From contig JAVHKY010000030.1 in assembly GCA_035079385.1 (NCBI GenBank), positions 992,001 to 1,056,000 of the forward strand: DNA of 64,000 nucleotides. Reading direction: 5' to 3'. The translations under genes were made by a program, and so were the position numbers. The stretch comes from Aspidiotus rigidus (taxonomy: Eukaryota; Arthropoda; Insecta; Hemiptera; Diaspididae). The notes beneath the pieces are model-generated. The model saw nothing but the letters and a program-made list of their open reading frames with translations, was not told the origin of the DNA and made no database searches. Shown in pieces: positions 24,112 to 36,351 of this stretch (position 1 is its first letter; each line of letters opens with the position of its first letter).

Positions 24112-25495
24112 TCATGTTTCTGACCTTATTTATATTCTAAGACCTCGCCTGCTTTGTGATGAAATAATAGCCTAGTTCATTAATTTTTCTTAGGAGGCGT
24201 GGTGTAGAGTAAAATAAGCTATCTAGCTCAGAGGGAACTCACTCGCTCCTTCCGTTCGCCTTTCGTCCTTCATATACTGCATTTTGAGCTGTCTAGCTTA
24301 TGTGAGGCTCACTCGCTCCCGTTCTTGGATTAACATAGGCGTAGTGTACTGTCAGTAAAGCTATCCAGTTCACGGGGACTCACCAACTCCGTTCGCTCCC
24401 CCCCGTATGGATATCAACATTAGTGATGTCATAACCATCCATGATGCCTGTCTATGAAGTCGTCAGCGCAGCTTAGGCTCTCTCTTGTCCTTACTGTCTT
24501 CTATTCTCAGGATGACTCACTGCCTCAACAGTCTGCAGTATAAAGTGCTCGATTCTTCCTCATACTAGGTCCCCGGATCACAGCTCATGACGTCATACTT
24601 ACACATTTCAAAATTATAGTACTACTGCTTAGCCTCCATTATAAGAAGTTACACTGTACACTAAACTATTCCAGGCCTATTATAAGCCTTCATGAAAGTA
24701 GGTTCAACATAAGCCTAACATATAGTAGTATAAAAGCCTATATACAAGTATGAAGGGAGGTAGATTGAACTCGCAGATTTCAGAATCAGGCTTTGCGACA
24801 CGGTTGACGGCGCCATAGTTCATTATAGAGAAAGAGGAGGGATACAGCGCACAACAGAACTATTAGGGGGTGGGTGTCAACTCGCGCGGTTGGTATGAAC
24901 TCGACACTTTTGGAATTAAGGTCTAGGATTTAGGACTCATAGAACTCGCAGATTTTTAGAGCCATATCTAGGGGTCCTTTCCGGGAGACTAACTCGTGGG
25001 GGTGGTGTGAACACGAAAATTTTGGAATTAGTGCTACGATTTAGGGAACCTCAAGAAAGATATGAAACATGTCAAAAGCGAACGATGTGAGATGCGAGTT
25101 TTATCGTTATTTTTCTTTCTCAAATTCAATGTCCCTGAATTTGATCAAGATCATTGATGGCGTCAAAAACGCAACACGCGGACCAGCACAGAAGAAATTA
25201 TTATCTGCTGTTGCGAAAAAAATGGAGATCATGTTTCATAATTATTAAACTTTCGGGGCAGGGAATGGCCTTGCCAGAATCTAGCGTCGTTCCCAGAAGA
25301 TCAACGAGATAGAAGAAAGTGGAGAAGAAGAGGAGAGAGATGCAAGACGGATTCACTAGGTGATATATCATTCCAAGACAATTTATCAAAAAGCCTGCGC
25401 CCCACATCCTCTCTTCCGCCTTTCTCAAGGCAGTCTCTTCTCAAGTCGTGGATCACTATCCTCGAGAACGTGTACTAGGTTTTAAAAACCACGTC
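24112..25495 (+). repeat. Dispersed repeat family RP1, copy B (longest copy)
   Basis: Co-linear with copy C (49,575-50,490) over the first kilobase. Shared blocks are CATGATGCCTGTCT, CTATTCTCAGGAT, GGATCACAGCTCATGACGTC, CATAAGCCTAACATA and AGATATGAAACATGTC. It is co-linear with copy A over the 3' third. No frame of note is present. It carries at least one TGACGTCA octamer. Confidence 0.65.
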
Positions 25496-28400
25496 TCCCT
25501 CCCTTTTTCAAGGTAGTCTTGTCTCAAGGTCATGAATCAATATTCTAGTATGGCATACTATGGTGTACGGGATTTACGCAGAAGCATAGGTCTCTGGCCG
25601 CGACGAGCAGACGCCACAAGAGGATCGCCATCGAAAAAGTATCAATAAGCAAAATCAGAAATATGGAATAAATTGACGGCGATCACGGCGCAGTGAGATC
25701 ATCCGACATGAAACAAGGCGTTGGCCAAGGCCTAAGCTGACGGTATATAAGAAATACCATCAGGGCGGCAGGTCGTCAATTGAGCCACAGCCGGAAAAAA
25801 GTAACGTCACCCGCGTAATTAATTGTAAGTCTTTGACGTAATTTGGTTATATATCCTTATTCGCAGACATTATTCCTGTTTTTCAATGGAAATTGAACCT
25901 TTAGTCAAAAGCCTAACGTTTGTAGTACTCTGAGGGACGTTCATCGATTCTCATAGTCTGACCAGCATCCGGGCTGGTTATCATACATACTAAACTACAT
26001 ACGGGTAGAAGAAGAAAAAGAGAAAAACAATTAATCTAATTAGGCTGAGGGGTAGGACGTAGCTACTGTCGAAATCCTCGATTATTTACATCATCGATTA
26101 TTCGACTTAGCCTAAATAGGCTAAACCATTTCTTTTCTCGACTTCCTTTTCATTAAAAATAAACGGCGTCTTATTACAATGATTACTAAGCAATTTATCA
26201 ACTACGATATCCTTCCGATATTTCAATTTGTCACAAACCGTAAAAATCTGATAAGTAGTACTAGTAGATTTCGGCCTTATACGACCAATTCAGAGATGGA
26301 AGAAATAATCGTTACGATGGAAGAAGCAATCGCTGAAGTAAGTACTAGTTTTCTGATCTTTTATAAGTATTGAATCTACCAACTCCGAAAGACTTCTACG
26401 GGTTCATTGTCGTCTGCCTCCAAGTTTACACCTTTCAAATACGACTCAGACAACTTTCGTCTTCTCAGAAGATAGCTTTGGTCAAGTTGAGATTGAATCT
26501 ACGTTTCTTTGAAAGCATCCTCCACTAAGCGCATCCTGACTGTTCTTCAATAACCGCCTTTTAGATTACGTTATAAGATCTTTCTGAATTAGTATTTACT
26601 CTACTAGCTGTAGACTGACGGACTTCTTTCGTTTTCTGTCCGTTAGGAACTTCAAGATAGACCATACAAAATTCGGGAGCAACCTATATCCATAAGTATA
26701 ATATTCAAAATTCATTTCGTTGTACAGATTTAGATTTATAATTAATTATGTGAATTAAATTAATATTTGTTAACCTAAAACCGATTTTCTTTCTTAAACT
26801 CCCTCAAAACTTGTTGTGATTTCCCTGATAGGTCAAGTCTTCAAATCTCGTACGATCCACGGCATACCGCGAGATACAAATCACAACAGCTACCCCTCTT
26901 CCCCTCAAATAAGCTAGTATAAGATTAGTAGATGAGCTTGAGCCCTCGCCCCTTTAATGACTTCGAAAAATTTCGTCCGTCGATCTATATTTATGAATGG
27001 TGAGATTTTCGATTCTGAGCCGATGTGGTGGTCTTGTCCCTTGGTTGTTTTCCCAGAATAGATCTACTGATGTGTCTATATTGTAGTTCTCAAGAGGGCA
27101 GGCGCTCTGACCCGCTTTGGAAACTTAAGAAGAATTTCGACCGTAGAGGTATAGTTGGTTCTGACCAACTGAAGAGATTTGGTTAGGTTCTGACTTTCCT
27201 AAAATTCGAAAAATGTTGACTTTGGAAGAGGGGACTTGAAGAAAATCTTGAACTCAATTTATGAAAAGGGCATTGACCTACTGGAGAACCTACTCTTCAG
27301 TGGTAGGGAACAAAGTTAAGAACTGCGTCATTCTCAAAAAAAAAAAAGAATTGAACCGAAAAATAGTTTCTCTGCTCGCCTCAATTATCGTAGTTGAAGA
27401 AAGAGGACCCGCGAGCTGCGATTTTTTTGTCACTACCTCGATTTTGCTTTACCCTTTCTCACCTCCAGATGGGCTTCCAGCAGATACAAAGAAAAATATT
27501 TCTAAACTTGCGGACAGCCATCTAATTAAAAGAGAGGCGTGCTACCAAACTCTTTGAAAAACGGTTTAGATAGCGCACGATGAGTGACACGCTACCTTCC
27601 TGTTAGCCTTGTTATAGCGCGTGCGAGGAAACACTATGGGAAGATGAAGCTACCTGGTCTACGTAGACGAGGCTCACAGAGACGTCGCGTCCCATTCGGT
27701 AGCCCGTCCGTGTAGCGAAGGAATCATACAGAAAACACGACCCAACAACACATGTACATATTTAAGCTCGTCGAAGTAAGTTCATAGAAATTTATCAACA
27801 TTGTCACTGGCTATATCAGATGAATTTGTTTTTTTTTTTTTTTTTTTCTAGGAATTTCATTCAAGCGACAACGAATGCATGAAATGAGCCACCCTATACG
27901 ACCACGGTGGCTTCACTTCTCGTTTAAATAACGAGCAACGATAAATCACATCGTGCTCGAGCTCGATCATCGAGCATCGCCGAATGATGTACGCGCCTAA
28001 CACACCAACTACAGATATTACGTACAGTCAGTGCTCGTATTTCCGGCAAACATTAACCGAACTGGTTTTACGAATTAAGGACCTATTAAAAATTGGCACT
28101 CTCGAGCGTACGACGATACCCTATACGGTACAGTTCAGTCCCCTCTCGCACACTAGCTCATTCACTCACTCGCAACTCGAATTAAACGATTTAAAATTAG
28201 ATACAATGTCAACAATCACGCGGGTAATGATTACGATCGTATTCATTTCAGAATGATCTCTTTTTACTTTTCTTGACTGTGCTGATGGTGCCTACGAGTA
28301 CGTCAAAAGCTGTTATAATTTTGTACGTTTTTTAGCTCGTGAACGAGACTGTCGTTGAATCTTGCGTAATTGTATTAAAGTGTCTGCAGGAGAGGTGAGG

Positions 28401-30760
28401 AAGAAAAAAAACGGGAGTGGGATAAGGTGGAAAGGAAAATAACCATAATATTCGAGAGAAAGAGTAAGGAGCGAGAAAGAAGAAAAAAGTTCCTATACCT
28501 ACATAAAAAGAAATATGCTAACGAATTTCTCTATCTGAAACATAATCTGACATTAGAATACGATGAAAAATGATTTATCGTATATAGCTATACACTGTGT
28601 ACTTCTACGAATTCGCCTTCGTCTTTTGCTTTCGTATATTCTCTTCTTTTTATATAGATGATGAAAATACACAGTACGAGTACGCTTTTTTTTTTTTTCC
28701 TCGTCTTTCTCTATCTACGAAAAAGTCTAAGATGGTAAGAGCAGAAGAAAAGAGTATAAGATACTGCGTGTGTAGCGTATTATGCTTCGTCCCCGAAGAA
28801 TAAAGAATCCTTTTATACTTTACACAAGAAACGTTATAATTATCGTTAGATGAATTAAAAAATGTGTATATATGTGTTGTATTAGCAGTTGAAAATACAC
28901 ACCTCGGGCCGATCGCTCTCTTTAATTCTAAAGTTGGAATTGCCTTTCTCGCGTACATATACTGTATCCTACGGTTTTTTTCTTCTTTTTTCTCTCCCTT
29001 CTTTTAATAATGCCGTAAAAAGTCATTTTCTAACGCCTTCTGTTTTGATTACCATTTAAAGCGAGTTAATGACCCGAAATATGAACCGAACTCAATTCCA
29101 TCTTTATGTCGAAACGCTATAAAGACCTGAAACCGTCCGTCACTGATGTGCAATGGAAGTAGAACGAACTCTTAAACGCTCTCTTAATTCTCGAAATGAA
29201 AATCTCCGAAATTGTGTATACAAAATATTTTTCTCATCTGCAGCGAAGAGAAAATTACACGCCGCGTGATGGTACCTAAATTACATTTTAATTTTTCTCC
29301 TAAAAAACTTCCCATTGTTTTTTGCACTAAAACTGTACACGTAGGGTACTATGGAATACTCGTCAATCTGGTATCATATAATATATTGAAACAAGTGTAA
29401 CGTCTGATGCGGACAAAGTACAGCACGAAAGTTCGAATCAACGATCACACTTCTGTTTCTCTATCTGCGGATCTCGCCACACCACGACCGCTAACGCGAT
29501 GTTTATCGTCGAAGAATTGCTTCTAAACGCGGATCAAATGGCAAGACTGAACGCACGCCCGCCGGCAGTTAATTACGTGTGGTCAGTAACCAACCCGTTA
29601 AAATCACCTAACTGTATTACGAGTATAACGAGTCGTCTGTCACTTCCTCCTCGGCTACAGTGCGTCACTATTGGCATCTTCACTCGATGACCGCAAGAAC
29701 TGAAATGACCTATGACTATTTTTGAGATTGTCTAGCCTTCACTTGTTAATCACATTCGCAATGAGGTCAAATAATGACTCACCGAAAATCAAAGTTGGTC
29801 CACAACTTCGTGGAATGCCGTTTGACACAACTCCAGGATGGCACATCTATTTCAATGGCTGATGTTTACGGTTAATCAGCTATTGGATATCAATTTGGTA
29901 TCCTTCTAAACAGTACAGAACGGCTCGAAACAGATCTGCCTTTTCCTCACTTTAATGCTTACATACATCTCACACTGCTTTCGAACAAGTTTCCGAACCG
30001 AGATGCGACTGCACTTTTCGAATGAAGCTCTCTCTATCTAAGAAATGAACAATGTACCCTTGAAAGAGTAATTTGAAAGCTTTAGTCGAGATCGGCTGAA
30101 AAGAGAGAAAATTTTTGGGAACATGAAAAAACTGTGGAGGTGATGGACCCCAAATCTACGCGGTTTGCATGTTAAATACATTTTGGTGATGAGTATTCAG
30201 ATCAATTTAGGGCTCGAAAGCCATTTTTTCAGCCTCCCGCAGGAACTATTCGCCTTTCTTAAAACGCCCACGTGTTTCACGAAAAAAAATTTCAAACATA
30301 AGTTGTTCCTTTAAGACTCTTCTACATTTTTACTCATTATGAAAAAATCATTTAAAGCAACCCTTGAGGCACGAACTTGGAAAATATGCTCCAAAAATAC
30401 ATCAAATTTGAATTATTTGTCTTTGTAGCGAAAACTATCAATAATAGGACAAAATTTATGATTATGGGAAGTAAATTCAGAATTAAATTTTAGATCTATG
30501 GAGTCTCATGTTAACACACTCTCCCGCTCCTCCCCCTCCCCCCCACTCTCATAATTTTATTCTAGCTGCTTTCAGTTAACAATGTAACTCGATAATTTTG
30601 ACTTTTGTCATTTTCGTACTCGGAAATCCATCGTCCCCTTTAGTATAACCGCTTCCGGCATATTTTGCGAATTCGATTTGCTAAAATCAATATTTGGAAT
30701 ATCAATCAAAAGTGAAGACTTTAAGCACTTCTTAAAGGCTTTACACGTTCTCATACAGAG
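25496..30760. other. Long gene-poor interval
   Basis: About 5 kb with no recognisable protein. From roughly 26 kb to 30 kb the DNA is visibly richer in CpG-containing words (TACG, CGTA, TCGA) than the repeat-rich flanks. This looks like ordinary non-coding host DNA rather than decayed transposons. An exon-like segment at 26,283-26,339 and a long T tract ending in CTAG at about 27,830-27,851 are the only splice-like signals I noticed. Confidence 0.35.
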
Positions 30761-30764
30761 GCCG

Positions 30765-31335
30765 CGAAGGGGCACGAGCGGTTGTACCTGAATACCATTT
30801 GGCTCGTAAGAGGCTGAAGAAGGCCATCAAGACAGCAATGGCAAAAGCGGTGTGAGATGGCAGAGGATGACCCGTTTGGAGAGCCTTATAAGGTAGTGCT
30901 GAAGAAGCTAACGGGCCTCTCAGCAATGAGCCGAATGGAGCCGGGTGTTGTAGGTCAAATCATTGATGGCTTGTTCCCACATCAGCCATTAAAAATGGTA
31001 ACGCTACTAAAGTAGAAGAGGATGGTATATCCCTCCTAACTACCGAGGAGGTGGATGCAGCACTCAATAGACTGCAGGGTAAGTATTGGAAGTCTCCAGC
31101 CCCGGATGAGATTCCAAATTCAGTCTGAAGCGCCATACATGCCGTTGACCCAGCACTGCTTGTTGATACATTCAATGGGGCAATCACTAGAGGACTGTTC
31201 CCTGTGCGATGGAAAAAGCCAGGCTAGCGTTGACCGATAAAAATAATAAACCACCTGGTCTACCATCCTCTTATCGTCCACTTTGTCTGCTGGACAATGT
31301 TGGGAAACTCCTGGAAAGAGTGATAACCAATCACA
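30765..31335 (+). pseudogene. R1-clade-like LINE ORF2 fragment (reverse transcriptase, 5' part)
   Basis: Broken plus-strand frames follow the order of R1/Jockey ORF2. First comes a KRLKKAIKTAMAKA segment, then DPFGEPYKVVLKKLTG. Next is LLTTEEVDAALNRLQGKY...PAPDEIPNS, the degenerate form of the GKAPGPDGIPN motif. The last is TRGLFPVRWKKARLALTDK followed by KPPGLPSSYRPLCLLDNVGK, which corresponds to RT motif 1-2 of this group. At least two frameshifts and the loss of everything downstream (no YADD motif) show that it is a relic. Confidence 0.72.
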
Positions 31336-31880
31336 CTGGAGCTTTTAAAATTCCATCCAGAAGCCCGAGGATGATGACACCCACTAATGAAAGCGAAAAT
31401 GTTCACATGTATATTGAAGTAAGGGAGAGAAGGATTATTATACTAAGAAACACCTAAATAACCTCGACTCAAGTGCCATAACAAAGTTAGAAACAACGAG
31501 AATGGAAAAGAAGCATTCAATAATAGCGTGGTCAATGTCAAATTGCACTCTCAAAATGTAAAAGTGATTCAATAAAATTTTAAATTAAACATGTCAAAGT
31601 AGCCTAAGCAGAGGAGGGTATACCATAATTGTAAACTAACAAATTAGACTGAGGGAGAGTAAGAGGAAAGAGGCACTATCTCCTACCTCCCCCCCCCCCG
31701 CCCGAATGCCAATTCCAAACCTGTCAAGGTACGATCTAGGACCAATAATCGTCCAGTCGATAAGCACGTAAAGACTATCCTCTCCTTGTTTCAATATAGG
31801 TCGAGGTCAATCGGATTCTGGAGTGTGACGCGATAGACAACGCCACAATTATAGTTGTTTCATTGAGCTGTATTGTGTGC
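31336..31880. other. Spacer between LINE fragments
   Basis: AT-rich sequence including a short C tract near 31,690. No coding feature is supported. Confidence 0.3.
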
Positions 31881-32310
31881 TCCTTCTTGAGTCAATAGTT
31901 GGATCTATCTTCCCACGCTTCCTCCTACAGGTTCCAGATTGCCACCTGTTTCAAGCTCACCAATCTTCAATTTCAGGCCGGTCTGCTAGATGTAGTCAGA
32001 ATATGTTCTGTAGTTTCTTCCTCGATTCTGCATCGGCGTCTTCTATGCAGATAGCTCGCAAAGGCTCAACGCTCGCTGACTCAACAATAAAGAGGAATAC
32101 TCCGACGTGGAGTAAAAAAATGCAAACCGCAGAAAGTATGGATAGCCGTAACTTAAAGGAACGGATTCGTGTAAGCTCGCTGACTCCCTGGTTCAGTCAA
32201 TAAGACGGTTCCACTTCTATGCGAAGTTTCTCCAAGCGCGCCATTGTCCGTTTTCCTGGCACTTGTTCCAATTTCTTGCCCACAGCTTTAGAGCTTTTTT
32301 TCCTAGTTTT
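31881..32310 (-). pseudogene. Non-LTR retrotransposon ORF2 C-terminal fragment (minus strand)
   Basis: Minus-strand frames contain an LWARNWNKCQENG-like block (about 32,250-32,290), then AFASYLHR...EEETTEHILT (about 32,000-32,070). This is the zinc-finger end of R1/Jockey-type ORF2, where EEExxEHxL is characteristic. Nucleotide blocks match the plus-strand fragment at 7.49-7.90 kb, so both descend from one family. Frames are interrupted, so it is non-functional. Confidence 0.5.
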
Positions 32311-32764
32311 TCCCACATAATAATTCGGGATTCCATCTCGATTCTTCAACAATACTCACACCACCCATCGCACCACTTTTCTGTGTGCTCTCTGTATGAA
32401 TTGTGCGACTGATTTCACTTTAAGGCCATGGGTAAATACTGAGTATGGTTTAAGGGATTCAAGTAAACTCATAGGTATCTGGCCATGACGATTATTCGCC
32501 ACGGAAATGACGCAATTCGAACATCGAATCGCCGTCCAAAAGTAACAAAAAGCAGAAAGAGCCAAATCAGCGAAAACGAATAAAATCAAGGCGCGACGAA
32601 ATCACCGAGAGGTCGATAGACCTGCAACCAGGCGTTAACCAGGTCTTAGAGGAAAACTCAACTGTCTTCGGCGTTGTATAATAGTCGCAATTGAAATGTA
32701 ACGTAATTATCTGTACTTTAGCTATTTAATCGCAAGCTCTATTTGGTTTTTTCTGGATATAAAG

Positions 32765-33060
32765 TTAATCCAAAAAAGCCCAAAGTCTGTTGATCAGAGG
32801 GAAGTCTCGTCTAATCGTACGTCTGACCAGGACCCGATTTTGCTCACCGTACTGAGCTCTTATGGCCGTACTATACCCAAATGTGTGCCTTGCCAGGATG
32901 ATTATTTTCAGTATAGACTTGAAAGATTTCTCATATACCTGCAGCAGATCGTGGTTCCAGTTTAGACTTTCGTCCAACCATACTCACAGCAAGCTTTGGT
33001 ATGATGTTGACTCAGCAATTCTCATTGCTGGAGCCACTTCACGGGCTCTTCTAGGACGTG
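32765..33060 (-). pseudogene. Possible LINE reverse-transcriptase C-terminal fragment
   Basis: A minus-strand frame reads VWLDESLNWNHDLLQVYEKSFKS and then ILARHTFGYSTAIRAQYG. In Jockey/I/R1-type RTs the segment after the catalytic aspartates has the form LG(V/I)xLDxxLxWxxHI...K..K.LNIL..L....WG. The similarity is short and there is no catalytic motif, so this is tentative. Its strand agrees with the ORF2 fragment just to the left. Confidence 0.35.
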
Positions 33061-35389
33061 CATTCAGTAGTAGTTCAGGCTTTTCCACCCACGCGGACTC
33101 AAATTAAAAAATTATTGGTTGGATTTAGCTAATAAATACAACTGTGACAAGTAGGCAAAATTGGCAGAAGTTTCATTGCTGCAACTCTACAGGAGCCACG
33201 TGACCGCATGCTCCATAGTAAAAGATATCACAACCAGTGTATTAGTTGAAAAGCAAAGTATGAGATAGCTTACCCATGGTCACCTCAACAATCACACGAT
33301 ATCTCATCTGTCGCATAAGCAGTCCTACGGTCTCTGTTCTCCCAACACTGTGTGGCTCCATTGCCTCACGAACCTGAAATCACATCAGGAGTACTCTTAG
33401 TATTCTTATCAGACTAAGAGCTACGAATAGCTGTAAATTTACGCGTGACAATTGGCTGTGCTCCTTGATACAGCCTACCTGGTCCCTCCCACACCAAATC
33501 TAATCTTGGAAATCTATGGTGAAGATCGCTACCTAAAACAAGACTCATTAGTCTCAATTGTGAAGCGAAGAAATACTAGTCTAGCATATATTTCAAAGAA
33601 ATACGCGAAACGAAAATCGAGCCGCGGGCGAGTGTCTCCCCGGTGAAACCTCATTCGTGGAAGTGTCCAAGACCTTTTCGAACGTCCCATGGGTTGCGTA
33701 TTCATAGTACCTTGTATTTTGAAAAACTGATACGAATCGAAGAAAGGTTCGCAAATATGTGGCGACAGTATCGCAGCCCCCAGAAAAACGTAAATTAGAT
33801 TTTTAGGATAAGAATGGCAACTGTGACGAATAAAATATTGAGATAGTCCAAAACATCATGCTAACGGGTCTGCGACCACACGGGATCAAGACGATTACAT
33901 CTTTAACAAAAGACCTTGTTTGTCTTCACTTGTACGATTCTGTAAATTGCCACGGAATACCTGTGGCAAGGTGGAGGCAAAAAATAGTGTATAACGGTTG
34001 AAAATAGGCCTATGCATTGTGTTAGATCAACTGTGCACAGCAAACGGACCGTAATATTAATTTCATGAATTTCGTCAGGTTCTTCCGTGGTCCTGTACCT
34101 GTTGTTTCAAAGTGAAAGTATTCTCTTCAAACTTTATAATCCTTTACAGTTGTAAAAATGCTAGAATTTATTTTGTATCAGTGAACGAAACTGGAAAATT
34201 TCTTCCATCAACTCTGAACCTCACCTACAAGGCTACAATATACCTTTTAAAGAGCAATTCAGAATTCTCTCAGTTTCTCGCCCTTCCTCTGTACAAATAA
34301 TTTTCATCTCTACAATGCAACGCCCCAAATTGTATCTTTCATCGCTACTGAGGAAGGAATAATAATAATAATATTTTGATACTGAGATTTATTCGAGAAT
34401 GTACGCGTCAAGTCGCGTCACGTCGTCCTTTTTTTTTCTTTTTTTTTTTTTCTTCTATTTCTATAGAGAAAATTAAAAATATACCGGTAATGTCGAAACG
34501 TTTATCTTTCGTTGAATGCTACTTCGTAACTCATCATCAGTGACGAGAACGTATATACGAGTTGAATAAATAATCTACTGTACAGGAAAACCGTGGTGTA
34601 GAATAATATTGTGTTTTATAAATTCAACAACTTGTAAACAGATTACGCATAAGTGGGAGGAGGTTGATGAGACCGTGCGGATTTGAACTCGTGTGTCCGT
34701 CATGTTACGCGCCAGATGTGGACTCGAATCACCGATCATTAGGGAGCTTTCCATACAGTATATAGCCTTGCATTTTACATCTCTCAATAGTATTTCATTG
34801 TTGCATCAATTTCTTCACAAAACGCGTGCCGTGCCACCGTTAAGACGAGAAAATGGCCATGATAATAGGGTTGAATGACTCATATTCGAAGAGTTTCGTC
34901 GTGAGCTATCACTTTGGTGGCTGTTAGGAATGCGTTATACGCGCACACGTTGTTGTTGCTGAAATACGCGGACCCCAGGCGCCAAGCACCAACTAATCGC
35001 TCACGGACAGTAATACCTGTTGGAGGACCCGAGGACCGAGACAGGTAGCGGGCTGCATATTGTGGTTGATACGGCGATGCAGCTTATTTTCCTACAAAAC
35101 GTATTAAGGCGAAATGGTGAAGATGACCGCACAAAAATTGAAAACATCTACAGAACCATGTCCTTCTAATGTGAACTCCCACCGTCCATGATGTTTTTTC
35201 AACAGAAAACTAAAATTTTGAAAATCCACAGGAGATACGAACAGGACATTGTATTTCGAAGTTTTTGGAAACGTATTAGAATCAACCTTTTGTTCGACTA
35301 AAGAATGACACTCTAAAAGATCGTGATTTAACAGTGGGGGGACAAATACACAAAATCGCAAAGTACTTCCGCATCATACTGGCACCAAC
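33061..35389. other. Gene-poor interval left of the intact PLE
   Basis: No supported gene. It contains a candidate hammerhead-like segment (34,492-34,544) and T-rich microsatellite-like stretches near 34,425-34,455. The right edge (35,390-35,400) is the target-site duplication of the PLE. Confidence 0.35.
34492..34544 (-). ncRNA. Candidate PLE hammerhead-like segment
   Basis: On the minus strand CTGATGAT is followed by GAGT and ATTC, which can pair. CGAAA then follows, and a segment ending TTTC before GAC. A short stem I (GTC/GAC) is possible with one unpaired A. Three extra bases lie between stem II and GAAA. TTTCG can also pair with the CGAAA, giving a competing hairpin. I keep it only because the word order matches the better copies elsewhere in the window. 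Confidence 0.3.
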
Positions 35390-35400
35390 AGGGAGCGATA
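35390..35400 (+). repeat. Left target-site duplication of the intact PLE
   Basis: The 11-mer AGGGAGCGATA occurs here and again at 38987-38997, immediately bracketing the element. One untemplated-looking G (35401) separates it from the inverted copy. Confidence 0.85.
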
Positions 35401-35565
35401 GTGAACCAATGAAATACTCAAAATAGTAAAACTAGGAGTAAACTAAACAAAGCCACAGAAATACGAATTATACGCTGGAGCGCTTTCGATTAATAAACCA
35501 TTGTCAACAGCGACATGAAAGCAACTGAAACCAATTACCGCTAGGAAGGAGAACAACCGACGAGA

Positions 35566-36055
35566 TCATGACTGAACCAGCGAGTCATCACGATGTGAAT
35601 CATACTCATAAACTAATTCAATCAATCCCTCATCAGGTATGTACCTGTTTAGCACATTTAGGCTGTCGTTATTAAGGTGTCGAATAATTTCAATGTGCTC
35701 AAGCGCCGTTCGTTTGAAGTACGAGTTCTCTCGGTGGAGGAGGGTCTCGGACCCCTCTTTATAGCAGTGACCACTGGTAATGAGATGGTCCGCAAAAGCC
35801 GATTCCCCCAATTTCTTTTTCTCCCAAGCTTTCTTATGCTCGTCAATTCTAATTTTAAGTTGACGGCCAGTCTCGCCTATGTATATCCCTTTACAATCAT
35901 TACAATTCACCTTGTAGACACCACTTTTTTCGAGCAATGGGATAGGGTCCTTCAATTTGACAAAAAGACTTTTTACCGTATTAAGGTTATAATAAGCTGG
36001 TCGGAACCCAAACGGGCGGAGTACGCTACCTAATTTAGAAGAAAACTTCCCCAAG
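35566..36055 (-). pseudogene. Inverted partial copy of the PLE C-terminus (GIY-YIG)
   Basis: The minus strand repeats the last ~160 codons of the PLE protein exactly: the GKFSSKLGSVLRPFGF segment, the GIY-YIG domain with CNDC, and the IPDEGLIELVYEY end. It lacks the RT. It is part of the 5' structure of the inserted element rather than a separate gene, produced by the PLE integration process. Confidence 0.85.
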
Positions 36056-36351
36056 AAATGTGCTAAACAGGTACATACCTGATGAGGGATTGATTGAATT
36101 AGTTTATGAGTATGATTCACATCGTGATGACTCGCTGGTTCAGTCATGATCTCGTCGGTTGTTCTCCTTCCTAGCGGTAATTGGTTTCAGTTGCTTTCAT
36201 GTCGCTGTTGACAATGGTTTATTAATCGAAAGCGCTCCAGCGTATAATTCGTATTTCTGTGGCTTTGTTTAGTTTACTCCTAGTTTTACTATTTTGAGTA
36301 TTTCATTGGTTCAGTATGCTTGGCCATAACTTGCAGGACCGTATAAAATCT
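36056..36351 (+). repeat. Upstream pseudo-LTR of the PLE
   Basis: A direct copy of 38691-38986. It contains the last codons of the ORF, the 3' UTR, a hammerhead-like fold (36203-36242) and, near its right end, the ATG (36316) used by the full-length frame. The upstream pseudo-LTR therefore supplies both the 5' UTR and the start codon. Confidence 0.88.
36203..36242 (+). ncRNA. Hammerhead-like ribozyme fold in the upstream pseudo-LTR (variant core)
   Basis: Stem I is CGCTG paired to CAGCG (5 bp). The core box reads TTGACAAT. Stem II is GGTT/AATC with a TATT loop. GAAA is followed by a minimal stem III (G-C with a CG loop) and U-C at the cleavage site before CAGCG. The usual PLE core is CTGATGAT, so C3 is U and G8 is A here. 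These two bases pair in the active hammerhead, so U3-A8 would preserve the pair. The same 40-mer recurs at 38838-38877 and, inverted, at 35473-35512. Confidence 0.6.

Noticed and set aside
25585..32720. Homology between about 25,585-25,850 and 32,480-32,720
   Set aside because: Both contain ATCTGGCC-like and CAAGGCGTT(G/A)(A/G)CCA-like words in the same order. The similarity is too weak by eye to call a shared element; a pairwise alignment would decide it.
34675..34745. tRNA-like or tRNA-SINE head on the minus strand
   Set aside because: Two B-box-like words (GATTCGAGTCC and GAGTTCAAATCC) are present, but no T stem, anticodon arm or acceptor stem pairs properly around either.
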